From Pseudonocardia sp. CNS-139 (GTDB lineage Bacteria; Actinomycetota; Actinomycetes; Mycobacteriales; Pseudonocardiaceae): a DNA stretch of 64,000 nucleotides. Numbering within the stretch: the stretch's first letter is position 1; each line of letters opens with the position of its first letter. The notes beneath the pieces were generated by a model, which did no database searches, had not been told where the DNA came from, and saw only the letters and a program-made list of their open reading frames with translations. The stretch is taken from positions 1 through 64,000 of the forward strand of contig MKJX01000170.1 in the NCBI GenBank assembly GCA_001942415.1. Direction: 5' to 3'. Shown here piece after piece: positions 56,272 to 64,000 of the stretch. The translations under genes and the position numbers were made by a program.

Positions 56272-56688
56272 ATGGCTACACATCCGCAGGCCGTGTCGCA
56301 CGGCGCGGGACGCTCGGTGATGGTGTGGCAGGCGGCCGGTGCCGTGCTGCTGCTGGCGATGGCGGCGATCCACCTCTACCTGGTGATCGCGGGCACCGGC
56401 GGCGTGCTCGGCCTCCTGTTCGTGCTCAACGCGATCGGCGGGCTCGTGCTCGCGATCGCCGTGGTCGCGGCGCCGCGGCGGCTGCAGCCGCTCGCGAGCG
56501 TGCTGGGCCTGCTGTTCATGGCCGGCACGCTGCTCGCGCTGGTGCTCGCGCTCACGACCGGGCTCTTCGGGATCCGCGAGGTGATCGACGGCCTCCTGGT
56601 GGTGCCGACGCTGGTCGTCGAGTCGATCGGGGTGCTCGTGCTGATCGGGACGACGCTGGCGACCACCCGGGCGCAGCGCGCGGCCTGA
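56272..56688 (+). CDS. four-TM hypothetical membrane protein
   Basis: This is a 138-residue protein with four hydrophobic helices (VWQAAGAVLLLAMAAIHLYL, GVLGLLFVLNAIGGLVLAIA, LASVLGLLFMAGTLLALVLA, LVVPTLVVESIGVLVLIGTT). A short loop, APRRLQPLA, lies between helices two and three. No family function recognised. It is preceded by a 169-bp spacer in which I see no clear site beyond GGGAGG. Confidence 0.75.
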   Translation: MATHPQAVSHGAGRSVMVWQAAGAVLLLAMAAIHLYLVIAGTGGVLGLLFVLNAIGGLVLAIAVVAAPRRLQPLASVLGLLFMAGTLLALVLALTTGLFGIREVIDGLLVVPTLVVESIGVLVLIGTTLATTRAQRAA

Positions 56689-56701
56689 GCGGAACCGGGT
56701 C

Positions 56702-57022
56702 CTACCGCTCGGCGGCCCGCCCGGACTGCAGCAGGCGCTGGCGGGCTAGCCGCTCGACGAGCTCGGGCAGCGCGGCCGGCGGGCAGCCGGACAGGTCGCT
56801 GCGGCTGTGCCGGACGACCCGGCGGACCACCGTGGGCCCGATCGCGTCGGTGAACTCCGCCGTCAGCCGGGCGACCGCCCCCGCCACGGCGGGATCGGCG
56901 GCGTCGGTGTCGTGGGCGTCGGCCGTCTCGTGGAAGGGCACGGGCACGACTGTGGCATACGACACGCCGTCCGTCACGGGCCGAAGGTCCCGCGCCCGCG
57001 GGCCGGGTGGCGTGCCCGCCAT
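56702..57022 (-). CDS. three-helix bundle dimerisation-domain protein
   Basis: This is a 106-residue soluble protein. The second half (AVARLTAEFTDAIGPTVVRR, then SDLSGCPPAALPELVERLAR) matches the small three-helix N-terminal domain found with tyrosine-phosphatase-like proteins in actinobacteria. Here it is stand-alone. It opens a group of stress or dormancy-type genes. Confidence 0.6.
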   Translation of the reverse strand: MAGTPPGPRARDLRPVTDGVSYATVVPVPFHETADAHDTDAADPAVAGAVARLTAEFTDAIGPTVVRRVVRHSRSDLSGCPPAALPELVERLARQRLLQSGRAAER

Positions 57023-57093
57023 GGGTCCGGCCGGGCGATGACGGGCGCCGGGGCGGCGCGCATGCTGGTCAGGGGGGTGCGGGGAGGTGGGAC

Positions 57094-57680
57094 GTGATCG
57101 GGGATCCGGACCGCCGGGCGGCCACGCCGGGCGTCCCGCTGCGGCGTGTCACCGATGTCGTCGAGGACGTGGTGGCGTGGGTGCTCGCCGTCGCCGTGCT
57201 CGCGGTGGTCGTGGCCGCCGCGGTGGCGGGCCTGTCCGCGTACGGGCAGGCCGCCGAGCAGGCCCGCGCCGAGGCGGGCGAGCGCACGGCCGTCACGGGC
57301 ACGCTGCTGGAGGCGGTGCCGGTGGCGGCCGGCAGCGGCTACCAGCCGCCGGTCGACGCCGACGTGCGCTGGACCGGCCGCGACGGCGCGCCGCAGACCG
57401 GCGTGGTGCCCGTCGAGGGCCCGGCGGCGGCCGGCACGCCTGACGGTGTGGCTGGACGGGGCGGGCCACGTGGTGTCGCCGCCACGTGGTGTCGCCGCCG
57501 GTCACGGGGGTGGAGGCGGCCGGCGCGGGCGTGCTCACGGGGCTGCTCGCGCTCGGCGCCGGGGCCGTTGCGGTGGCGCTGGGCCGCGATCTCGCGCGCC
57601 GGGCGATCGACCGGGCCAACGCCCGGCGCTGGGAGCGCGAGTGGGCGGCCGTCGAGCCGCGGTGGAGCGGCCGGCGCTGA
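57094..57680 (+). CDS. Rv1733c-like two-TM membrane protein (broken by a 16-bp duplication)
   Basis: This is a protein of about 190 residues with the Rv1733c plan: TM1 VVAWVLAVAVLAVVVAAAVA, an extracytoplasmic domain (RTAVTGTLLEAVP, VRWTGRDGAPQTGVVPV, LTVWLDGAGHVVSPPVTG) and TM2 GVLTGLLALGAGAVAVALGR with a basic cytoplasmic end. A two-base loss near 57440 and an exact 16-bp tandem duplication at 57466 shift the frame. Removing the duplication restores it. Rv1733c belongs to the DosR dormancy regulon in mycobacteria, and the neighbours here (Usp, DevS) agree. Confidence 0.75.
57466..57497 (+). repeat. exact 16-bp tandem duplication inside the Rv1733c-like gene
   Basis: Bases 57466-57481 are repeated at 57482-57497. 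The reading frame before and after agrees only if one copy is removed. It resembles the 22-bp duplication at 33022 and may be a slippage mutation or an assembly artefact. Confidence 0.8.
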
Positions 57681-57702
57681 CGGGCCCGGCCGCACCTCGC
57701 CG

Positions 57703-58194
57703 TCAGGCGTGCGCGGCCTCGGCCGGTGCGCCGGCCCGTTCGGCGGCGCCCGCGCGCGGGGTGCGCACGATCGTCACCGGGCACGGCGCGTGCATCGCGC
57801 ACTGGAGGCTCACCGAGCCGAGCAGCATGCTCGCGAAGCCGCCGCGCCCCCGGTTGCCCAGGACGAGCAGGTCGGCGCCGTCGGCGGCGGCCACCAGCGC
57901 CTGCGCGGCCGGGCCGGGCACGATCGTGACGCCCACCGGCGGCGCTGCGGGGAGGTCGCGCACGACCTCGTCGACGACCTGCCGGGTCTGCGCCCGCAGC
58001 CCGTCCTGGATCTGCTCGACCGACTCCGGCGGCAGCGCGTAGTAGCCGGCCCAGTAGTCCGGCACGGCGAACGCGCCGACCACCTCGACCGCCGCGCCCC
58101 GGCGGGCGGCGTCCTCCAGCGCGTAGCGCAGGGCGGCCCGGCTCCCGGCCGACCCGTCCACGCCGACGACGACGCGCCGCTGCGTGTGCTCCAT
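57703..58194 (-). CDS. universal stress protein (UspA family)
   Basis: This is a 163-residue single-domain Usp. RRVVVGVDGSAGSRAALRYA opens the fold. The ATP-binding motif GxxGxGG(9)GS(S/T) is met by LGNRGRGGFASMLLGSVSLQ, and CAMHAPCPVTIVRTPRAG is the usual last strand. It is divergent from the PspC gene. Two GGGC..GCCC palindromes lie between them. Confidence 0.9.
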   Translation of the reverse strand: MEHTQRRVVVGVDGSAGSRAALRYALEDAARRGAAVEVVGAFAVPDYWAGYYALPPESVEQIQDGLRAQTRQVVDEVVRDLPAAPPVGVTIVPGPAAQALVAAADGADLLVLGNRGRGGFASMLLGSVSLQCAMHAPCPVTIVRTPRAGAAERAGAPAEAAHA

Positions 58195-58258
58195 GTGCGG
58201 TTCCTCCCTCTCCGACCGTTGGCACGCCCATGCTCGGCCCGGCGGCGCGCCGGCGGCA

Positions 58259-58343
58259 GGGCCGTCGGCCCGGTGCGGGGCGGGCCGGGGGACCCGGCCG
58301 ATCCGGCGGACCGGCTCTCACCCGGCTGTGGGCCGTTCAGCCC
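58259..58343. promoter_or_regulatory. two GGGCCG-type palindromes in the Usp/PspC divergent promoter
   Basis: GGGCCG-T-CGGCCC (58259-58271) is a perfect odd palindrome. GGGCcgttcaGCCC (58330-58343) lies 35 bases before the PspC ATG. They are of the general GGG...CCC symmetry of DevR/OsdR boxes, but they do not match the mycobacterial consensus closely. Confidence 0.35.
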
Positions 58344-58378
58344 TGGCCCGGGGCGCGCAGGGGAGGAGGGTCGGGGGC

Positions 58379-58999
58379 ATGGCTGAGGAGAACGGCGGGA
58401 TGCGGGAGCCGGCTCGCCTGGAGCGGAACCGGCAGGACAGGTTGGTGGGCGGCGTCTGCGCGGGGATCGCGCGCTACTTCGGGATCGACCCCGTGGTGGT
58501 GCGGATCGCCGTGGTGGCGCTCACCCTGGTGTCAGGCGGGGCCGGTGCGCTCGCCTACCTCGTGGCGTGGGTCCTCATGCCGCAGGCGAGCGGTGCGCCG
58601 GAGGCCACGCACACCCGGGACGACCTCCCGGACGCGCGCACGGCCTGGGGCACCGTGGGCCGCGAGCTGCGGACGCTGGCCGCGGACCTGCGGGCCCCGC
58701 GGCCGGCCGAGGAGCCGCCGCCACGGCCCGCGGACCAGCCGGGTGAGCCGGGCCGGCAGGGTCCGGTCGGGTCGGTCGACGCGGCGATGACCGCGCTCGG
58801 TGACCGGCTGCGCGCGCCCGAGGTGCGGGCCGGGGCCAAGCGGACGGCGACGAGCCTGTCCACGGCCGTCACCGCGACCGCCGACCAGATCGGGCGCGGG
58901 CCCGCAGGCCCGGCGAGAGCGCCGGCGCCCCCGGCGGCACCGCGGGTGACGGCGGCGGCACCCCGGGCTGAGCAGGTGCCGTCAGGCGGCCGGACCTGA
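58379..58999 (+). CDS. PspC domain membrane protein
   Basis: This is a 206-residue protein. The PspC domain is DRLVGGVCAGIARYFGIDPV plus VVALTLVSGGAGALAYLVAW (TM). A long Pro/Ala-rich cytoplasmic tail follows. PspC proteins take part in envelope stress responses and often precede two-component kinases in actinobacteria. It lies 111 bases before the DevS-type kinase on the same strand. Confidence 0.85.
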   Translation: MAEENGGMREPARLERNRQDRLVGGVCAGIARYFGIDPVVVRIAVVALTLVSGGAGALAYLVAWVLMPQASGAPEATHTRDDLPDARTAWGTVGRELRTLAADLRAPRPAEEPPPRPADQPGEPGRQGPVGSVDAAMTALGDRLRAPEVRAGAKRTATSLSTAVTATADQIGRGPAGPARAPAPPAAPRVTAAAPRAEQVPSGGRT

Positions 59000-59074
59000 C
59001 CGGTCGGTCGTCACGGCGTTGCAGGTCACGGGGGCCGCATGCCAAGTTGGAGGCGGCTACACCACAGCTCGTGA

Positions 59075-60820
<1,746 letters not shown>

Positions 60821-60832
60821 GGTCGGGGGCGG

Positions 60833-60848
60833 GGCAACGGCCGTTGCC
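60833..60848. terminator. 16-bp perfect palindrome after devS
   Basis: GGCAACGGCCGTTGCC is perfect, and flanking GGCGG/CCGCC extends the pairing. It begins 12 bases after the stop. There is no T run. It is a probable terminator or 3'-end structure. Confidence 0.5.
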
Positions 60849-61143
60849 GCCGCCGATCGGCCGCACGGAAGTCAGGGCTTCCGGCCCTGCCGGGCGGCGG
60901 TGGCGCGCTGTGAGAGTAGGAGGCGTCGGAGGAGCGGCGGGCTCCTCGCAGCCGACGGCCACGGAGCTGGGGAGCGGACCGCGGTCCCGACCGGCTCGGC
61001 GCCCGCCGGGCCCGTATGCGCTTGACGGACGCTCGCGGGCCGCGCCTCCGACACGCCCGGGGAGCCGCAGACCCGTGCTGGGGAGCGACGCGTGTGCGGC
61101 ACCCCGGGCCCTCAGCGGCCCACCGGAAGTACCGGGCGGGCCG
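60849..61143. other. gene-free stretch before the inverted-repeat element
   Basis: About 295 bases of GC-rich sequence without a convincing coding pattern. Short ORFs in it have no start context or family-like sequence. I see no further structure beyond local GC palindromes. Confidence 0.4.
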
Positions 61144-61304
61144 GGCCGTGTCCCGCGGATCGTCGCTCGCGGGATTCGCGCCCAGATCGCCCCTGGCCGC
61201 GTTGTCGGCGCGCCCGAGTACGCCCGGTACGAGGACGCGCCTCCGCCTTGCCAGGAACGATCTGGATCACGAATCCCATCGACCACGATCCACGGGACAC
61301 GGCC
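61144..61304. repeat. 161-bp element with imperfect 54-bp terminal inverted repeats
   Basis: The left arm (61144-61197) and the reverse complement of the right arm (61250-61304) share GGCCGTGTCCCG, GGATCGT, GGGATTCG, AGATCG and CCTGGC in order, about 40 of 55 positions. The arms enclose 52 bases. It could be a MITE-like element or a large stem-loop RNA. No clear target duplication is visible. Its right end touches the -10 region of the next gene. Confidence 0.65.
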
Positions 61305-61317
61305 TAACCTGCTCGCG
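61305..61317 (+). promoter_or_regulatory. -10 element TAACCT of a probable leaderless transcript
   Basis: TAACCT ends seven bases before the GTG start of the hydrolase, the spacing expected when transcription begins on the start codon. There is no ribosome site. It abuts the right arm of the inverted-repeat element. Confidence 0.5.
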
Positions 61318-62120
61318 TGCCGATCGTCGCGCTCAACGGTGTGGGGCTCTCGTACGCGACGCACGGGGCCGGCCCGACCGTGCTCCTGCTGATGGGCACC
61401 GGCAGCCCGGGCCGGGTGTGGGAGCTGCACCAGGTGCCGGCGCTGGTCGCGGCCGGGTTCCGCGCGGTGACGCTCGACAGCCGTGGCATCCCGCCGTCGA
61501 GCGAGTGCCCGGAGGGCTTCACGATCGACGACCTCGTGGCGGACGCCGCGGCGCTCGTGCGGCACCTGGACGCCGGGCCGGTCGCCGTGGTCGGCACGTC
61601 GCTCGGCGCGCGGGTCGCGCAGGAGCTGGCGCTCGCGCACCCCGAGCTGGTGGCGCGGGCGGTGTGCCTGGCCGCGCACGGCCGGGCCGACCCGCTGCAG
61701 CGGGCGATGTCGCGGGGGGAGCGGGCGCTGCACGACGCCGGCATCGTGCTGCCGCCCGACTACCACGCCGCGACCTCCGCGGTGCTCAACCTCTCCCCGC
61801 GCACGCTCGCCGACCCGCGCCGGGCCCAGGACTGGCTCGACGTGCTCGCGTTTTCCGGGTCGGCCGTCGGGCCGGGGGTGCGGGCGCAGCTCGCGCTCGG
61901 CGACCATCCGGACCGGCTCGCCGCCTACGCCGCGATCTCCGTGCCGCTGCTGGCGGTGGCGTTCGCGGACGACCGCGTGATCCCGCCGGAGCGCACGCGC
62001 GAGGTGGCCGACGCCGTGCCCGGCGGGCGGTACGTGGAGGTCGCGGACTGCGGGCACTTCGGCTACCTGGAGCGGCCCGAGGCCGTCAACGCGGTGATCC
62101 TCGACTTCCTGCGAGGGTGA
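61317..62120 (+). CDS. alpha/beta hydrolase
   Basis: This is a 267-residue alpha/beta-fold hydrolase. The nucleophile elbow is [18 protein letters not shown], the acid is probably in [11 protein letters not shown] and the His is in [11 protein letters not shown]. The oxyanion region [13 protein letters not shown] is typical of esterase/peroxidase-like members. Start GTG 61317 appears leaderless. Substrate unknown. It lies next to an iron-uptake group but has its own promoter. Confidence 0.87.
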   Translation: MPIVALNGVGLSYATHGAGPTVLLLMGTGSPGRVWELHQVPALVAAGFRAVTLDSRGIPPSSECPEGFTIDDLVADAAALVRHLDAGPVAVVGTSLGARVAQELALAHPELVARAVCLAAHGRADPLQRAMSRGERALHDAGIVLPPDYHAATSAVLNLSPRTLADPRRAQDWLDVLAFSGSAVGPGVRAQLALGDHPDRLAAYAAISVPLLAVAFADDRVIPPERTREVADAVPGGRYVEVADCGHFGYLERPEAVNAVILDFLRG

Positions 62121-62136
62121 GGTTAGCCTGCCCATG
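62118..62136 (+). promoter_or_regulatory. candidate iron (IdeR/DtxR) box before mbtH
   Basis: TGAGGTTAGCCTGCCCATG matches 12 of 19 positions of the IdeR/DtxR consensus as I remember it. The left half (AGGTTAG) is almost ideal and the right half poor. It overlaps the hydrolase stop and lies 49 bases upstream of mbtH. The iron genes that follow make it plausible. Confidence 0.45.
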
Positions 62137-62184
62137 GTCCGGCGCCCGGGCCGCGGAAGCACCGACACGGAGGAGTGGCCAGGG

Positions 62185-62418
62185 ATGTCGACGAACCCCT
62201 TCGACGACGAGGACGGCGTGTTCTACGCGCTGGTGAACGACGAGGGCCAGTACTCGCTGTGGCCGACGTTCGCCGACGTCCCGGCGGGGTGGACCGTCGT
62301 GCACGGCCCCGGCTCCCGCCAGGAGGCGCTGGACCACATCGAGGCCAACTGGACCGACATGCGCCCGCGCAGCCTCGTCGAGGAGATGGAACGCGACGCC
62401 GGCCGGGTCGCGGGCTGA
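62185..62418 (+). CDS. mbtH: MbtH family protein
   Basis: This is a 77-residue partner of nonribosomal peptide synthetase adenylation domains. The conserved elements are [20 protein letters not shown], the [18 protein letters not shown] Trp/Pro segment and the final [16 protein letters not shown] synthetase must be outside the window, probably for a siderophore since a siderophore ABC ATPase follows after nine bases. Confidence 0.95.
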   Translation: MSTNPFDDEDGVFYALVNDEGQYSLWPTFADVPAGWTVVHGPGSRQEALDHIEANWTDMRPRSLVEEMERDAGRVAG

Positions 62419-62427
62419 GCCTCCCGG

Positions 62428-63288
62428 GTGGACGACGAACCCACGTCGGGCCCGCGCCTGCGCGGCGAGGGCCTGACGCTCTCCTACGACCAGCGCACGG
62501 TGGTCGACGGCCTCGACGTCACGATCCCCGACGCGGGGTTCAGCGTGATCGTGGGCCCCAACGCCTGCGGCAAGTCGACGCTGCTCAAGGCGCTCTCCCG
62601 GATGATCAGGCCGGCCGCGGGCGCGGTCTACCTGGACCACGCGGCGATCTCCTCGTACCCGACGAAGGAGGTGGCGCGGCGGCTCGGGCTGCTCCCGCAG
62701 ACGTCGCTCTCGCCGTCCGGCATCACGGTGAGCGACCTCGTCGCGCGGGGGCGCTACCCGCACCAGACTCTGCTGCGCCAGTGGTCGCGCGAGGACGAGG
62801 CGGCCACCGTCGCGGCGATGGAGGTGACCCGCACGCTCGACCTCGCCGGCCGGCTGGTCGACGAGCTGTCCGGCGGCCAGCGCCAGCGGGTGTGGCTCGC
62901 GATGGTGCTCGCGCAGGAGACCCCGATCCTGCTGCTCGACGAGCCGACGACGTTCCTCGACATCGCGCACCAGGTGGAGGTGCTCGACCTGTGCGCCGAG
63001 CTGCACGAGCAGCGCGGCTACACGCTGGTCGCGGTGCTGCACGACCTCAACCAGGCGTGCCGCTACGCCTCGCACCTCATCGCGATGAAGGAGGGGCGGA
63101 TCGTCGCGCAGGGCCGGCCCGCCGAGATCGTCACGGCCGGCCTGGTGGAGGAGGTCTTCGGGCTGCCGTGCCGGGTGGTGCCGGACCCGGAGACCGGCCT
63201 GCCGATGGTGGTCCCGCGGGCCCGGCGCACGGTGGCCTCGCGCACGGTGGCCCCGGCGGCCGGCCCCGCCGCGCACCTCAGTGCGTGA
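62428..63288 (+). CDS. ferric-siderophore ABC transporter ATP-binding protein (FecE/FepC family)
   Basis: This is a 286-residue ATPase. Walker A is VGPNACGKSTLLKALSRM, the signature is LSGGQRQRVWLAMVLA, Walker B is PILLLDEPTTFLDI and the H-loop is VLHDLNQACRYA. The AQETPILLLDEPTTFLDIAH stretch is diagnostic for iron-siderophore importers. GTG start. Permease and binding protein are not present here. It overlaps the convergent multicopper oxidase by 11 bases. Confidence 0.93.
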   Translation: MDDEPTSGPRLRGEGLTLSYDQRTVVDGLDVTIPDAGFSVIVGPNACGKSTLLKALSRMIRPAAGAVYLDHAAISSYPTKEVARRLGLLPQTSLSPSGITVSDLVARGRYPHQTLLRQWSREDEAATVAAMEVTRTLDLAGRLVDELSGGQRQRVWLAMVLAQETPILLLDEPTTFLDIAHQVEVLDLCAELHEQRGYTLVAVLHDLNQACRYASHLIAMKEGRIVAQGRPAEIVTAGLVEEVFGLPCRVVPDPETGLPMVVPRARRTVASRTVAPAAGPAAHLSA

Positions 63289-64000
63289 CGTGCGGGTCCG
63301 CACGCATCACGGCGGCGGGTAGCACCGAGAAGGGCCGCATCATCTTGTGGTCCTCGTGCTCGTAGATGTGGCAGTGGTGCAGGAACCGGCCGCTCGCGGG
63401 CCCGTACCGGCCGATGACGCTGACGAGCTCGCCGCTGCGACCCGCACGACGTCCTTCCAGCCGCGCTCGCCGGGGCCGATCACCCCCGGGTCGGCCGGGC
63501 GCACCGGGGTGCGCGTCCCGCCGCCGATCCCGCCGCTCGCCAGCCGCAGGTACTGCCAGCCGCTGACGTCGTAGTGCACACGCGACTGCACCTGGAACGT
63601 GAACGCGTGCACGTGCATGGGGTGCGGGAGGCCGGGACCCTCCAGGCTCAGGAACCGCCACCGCTCGAAGCTCTGCGCCGCGGCGAAGAAGTTGACCGGC
63701 TCGTTGAACTCGCTCGCGACCCGGCGGAACGTGCGGAGGCGGCCGTCGGCGTCCTCGAACTGGACGATGCCGTCGATCGGCAGCCGCCCGCGGGGCGCGT
63801 CGGTCTCCTCCATCTCCCACATCCGGGCCGCACCGGGAACGCCGGGGTGATCAGCACGAGGCGCTCGGCCAGCGGGGCCACCGAGGACGGGCCGATCGGG
63901 GTGAAGGACGGTGCGAGCCGCGTGCGCGGCGGCTCGGACGGCACGGCCGGCACCGGCGCCACCCGGAACTGCATCACCTGCGGGATCGGCGCGTGCACGA
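63278..64000 (-). CDS. multicopper oxidase, C-terminal part (5' end beyond window)
   Basis: This is the last 240 or so residues of a three-domain multicopper oxidase. Copper motifs are HPMHVHAFTF (T1/T2/T3 His set) and FLHHCHIYEHEDHKMMRPF, with the T1 Cys between His and an axial Met. Breaks near 63826 and 63440 need one base each. The N-terminal cupredoxin domains lie past base 64000. The family includes metal oxidases, bilirubin oxidase and phenoxazinone synthase. Beside iron-uptake genes a ferroxidase or cuproxidase role is possible. Confidence 0.85.

Noticed and set aside
58259-58343. Canonical mycobacterial DosR box
   Set aside because: The palindromes have GGG/CCC ends but not the inner consensus, so they are listed only as weak candidates.

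Overview
This 64 kb window is a chromosomal piece of a very GC-rich actinobacterium, most likely a member of the Pseudonocardiaceae (Pseudonocardia-like). The evidence is uniformly high third-position GC, frequent GTG starts and 4-nt ATGA/GTGA gene overlaps, an F420-type LLM oxidoreductase, a fatty-acyl-AMP ligase, an MbtH protein, a DevS/Rv1733c/Usp dormancy-type group, and a microcompartment shell set of the Rhodococcus/Mycobacterium (RMM) kind. No rRNA, tRNA, CRISPR, integrase or transposase was seen. The sequence carries more than fifty reading-frame breaks. Nearly all are repaired by restoring one base, usually in a G or C run, so they look like sequencing errors rather than pseudogenes. 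Spans are therefore given for whole genes with the breaks noted.

Layout. 1-5.7 kb: tail of a 2-oxoacid dehydrogenase E2, a TIM-barrel sugar isomerase-like gene and two successive E1 alpha/beta pairs. 5.7-11.3 kb: a 14-TM MFS exporter and a four-gene peptide/opine-type ABC transporter (+). 11.3-17.9 kb (-): a DUF1707 protein, a second complete ABC transporter with its lipoprotein, and an LLM monooxygenase. 18.1-21.4 kb: a gentisate-pathway cassette (FAD hydroxylase, gentisate dioxygenase, FAH-family hydrolase). 21.5-28 kb: acyl-CoA dehydrogenase, TetR, a two-component system with a phased five-unit operator, a SIS-domain protein and an ArsR/SRPBCC pair. 27.9-30.9 kb: sugar epimerase, C-methyltransferase-like protein and acyltransferase. 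31-37.5 kb: MerR, a large LuxR-type ATPase regulator and a secreted/lipoprotein operon.

37.7-53 kb is the most interesting part: a bacterial microcompartment (BMC) locus. It has one pentamer (BMC-P), two hexamers (BMC-H) and one BMC-T shell gene, an acylating aldehyde dehydrogenase, an EutJ-like ATPase, a malate dehydrogenase with an unusual N-terminal domain plus Pro/Ala linker, a zinc alcohol dehydrogenase and a GAF/PucR regulator. Two identical operators (GGACAAC-N13-GTTGTCC) lie in two divergent promoters of the locus. They would tie the shell genes to an HD-domain putative diiron oxygenase on one side and to a DUF7064-type protein, HAD hydrolase, tyrosine-type phosphatase and cytochrome P450 on the other. 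The aminotransferase and kinase expected of a classical RMM aminoacetone locus are absent, so the substrate is open.

53-56 kb: a second ArsR/SRPBCC pair and a TetR/FAD-monooxygenase divergent pair. 56.3-60.8 kb: a dormancy/stress group (three-helix domain protein, Rv1733c-like membrane protein, Usp, PspC, DevS-type haem sensor kinase). 61-64 kb: a 161-bp inverted-repeat element, a leaderless alpha/beta hydrolase, an iron group (mbtH, siderophore ABC ATPase, candidate iron box) and the C-terminal part of a multicopper oxidase that runs off the window.

A family of 22-bp-periodic inverted arrays with core CGACTCGCG occurs twice (31.7 and 48.4 kb) and is the most distinctive non-coding feature.
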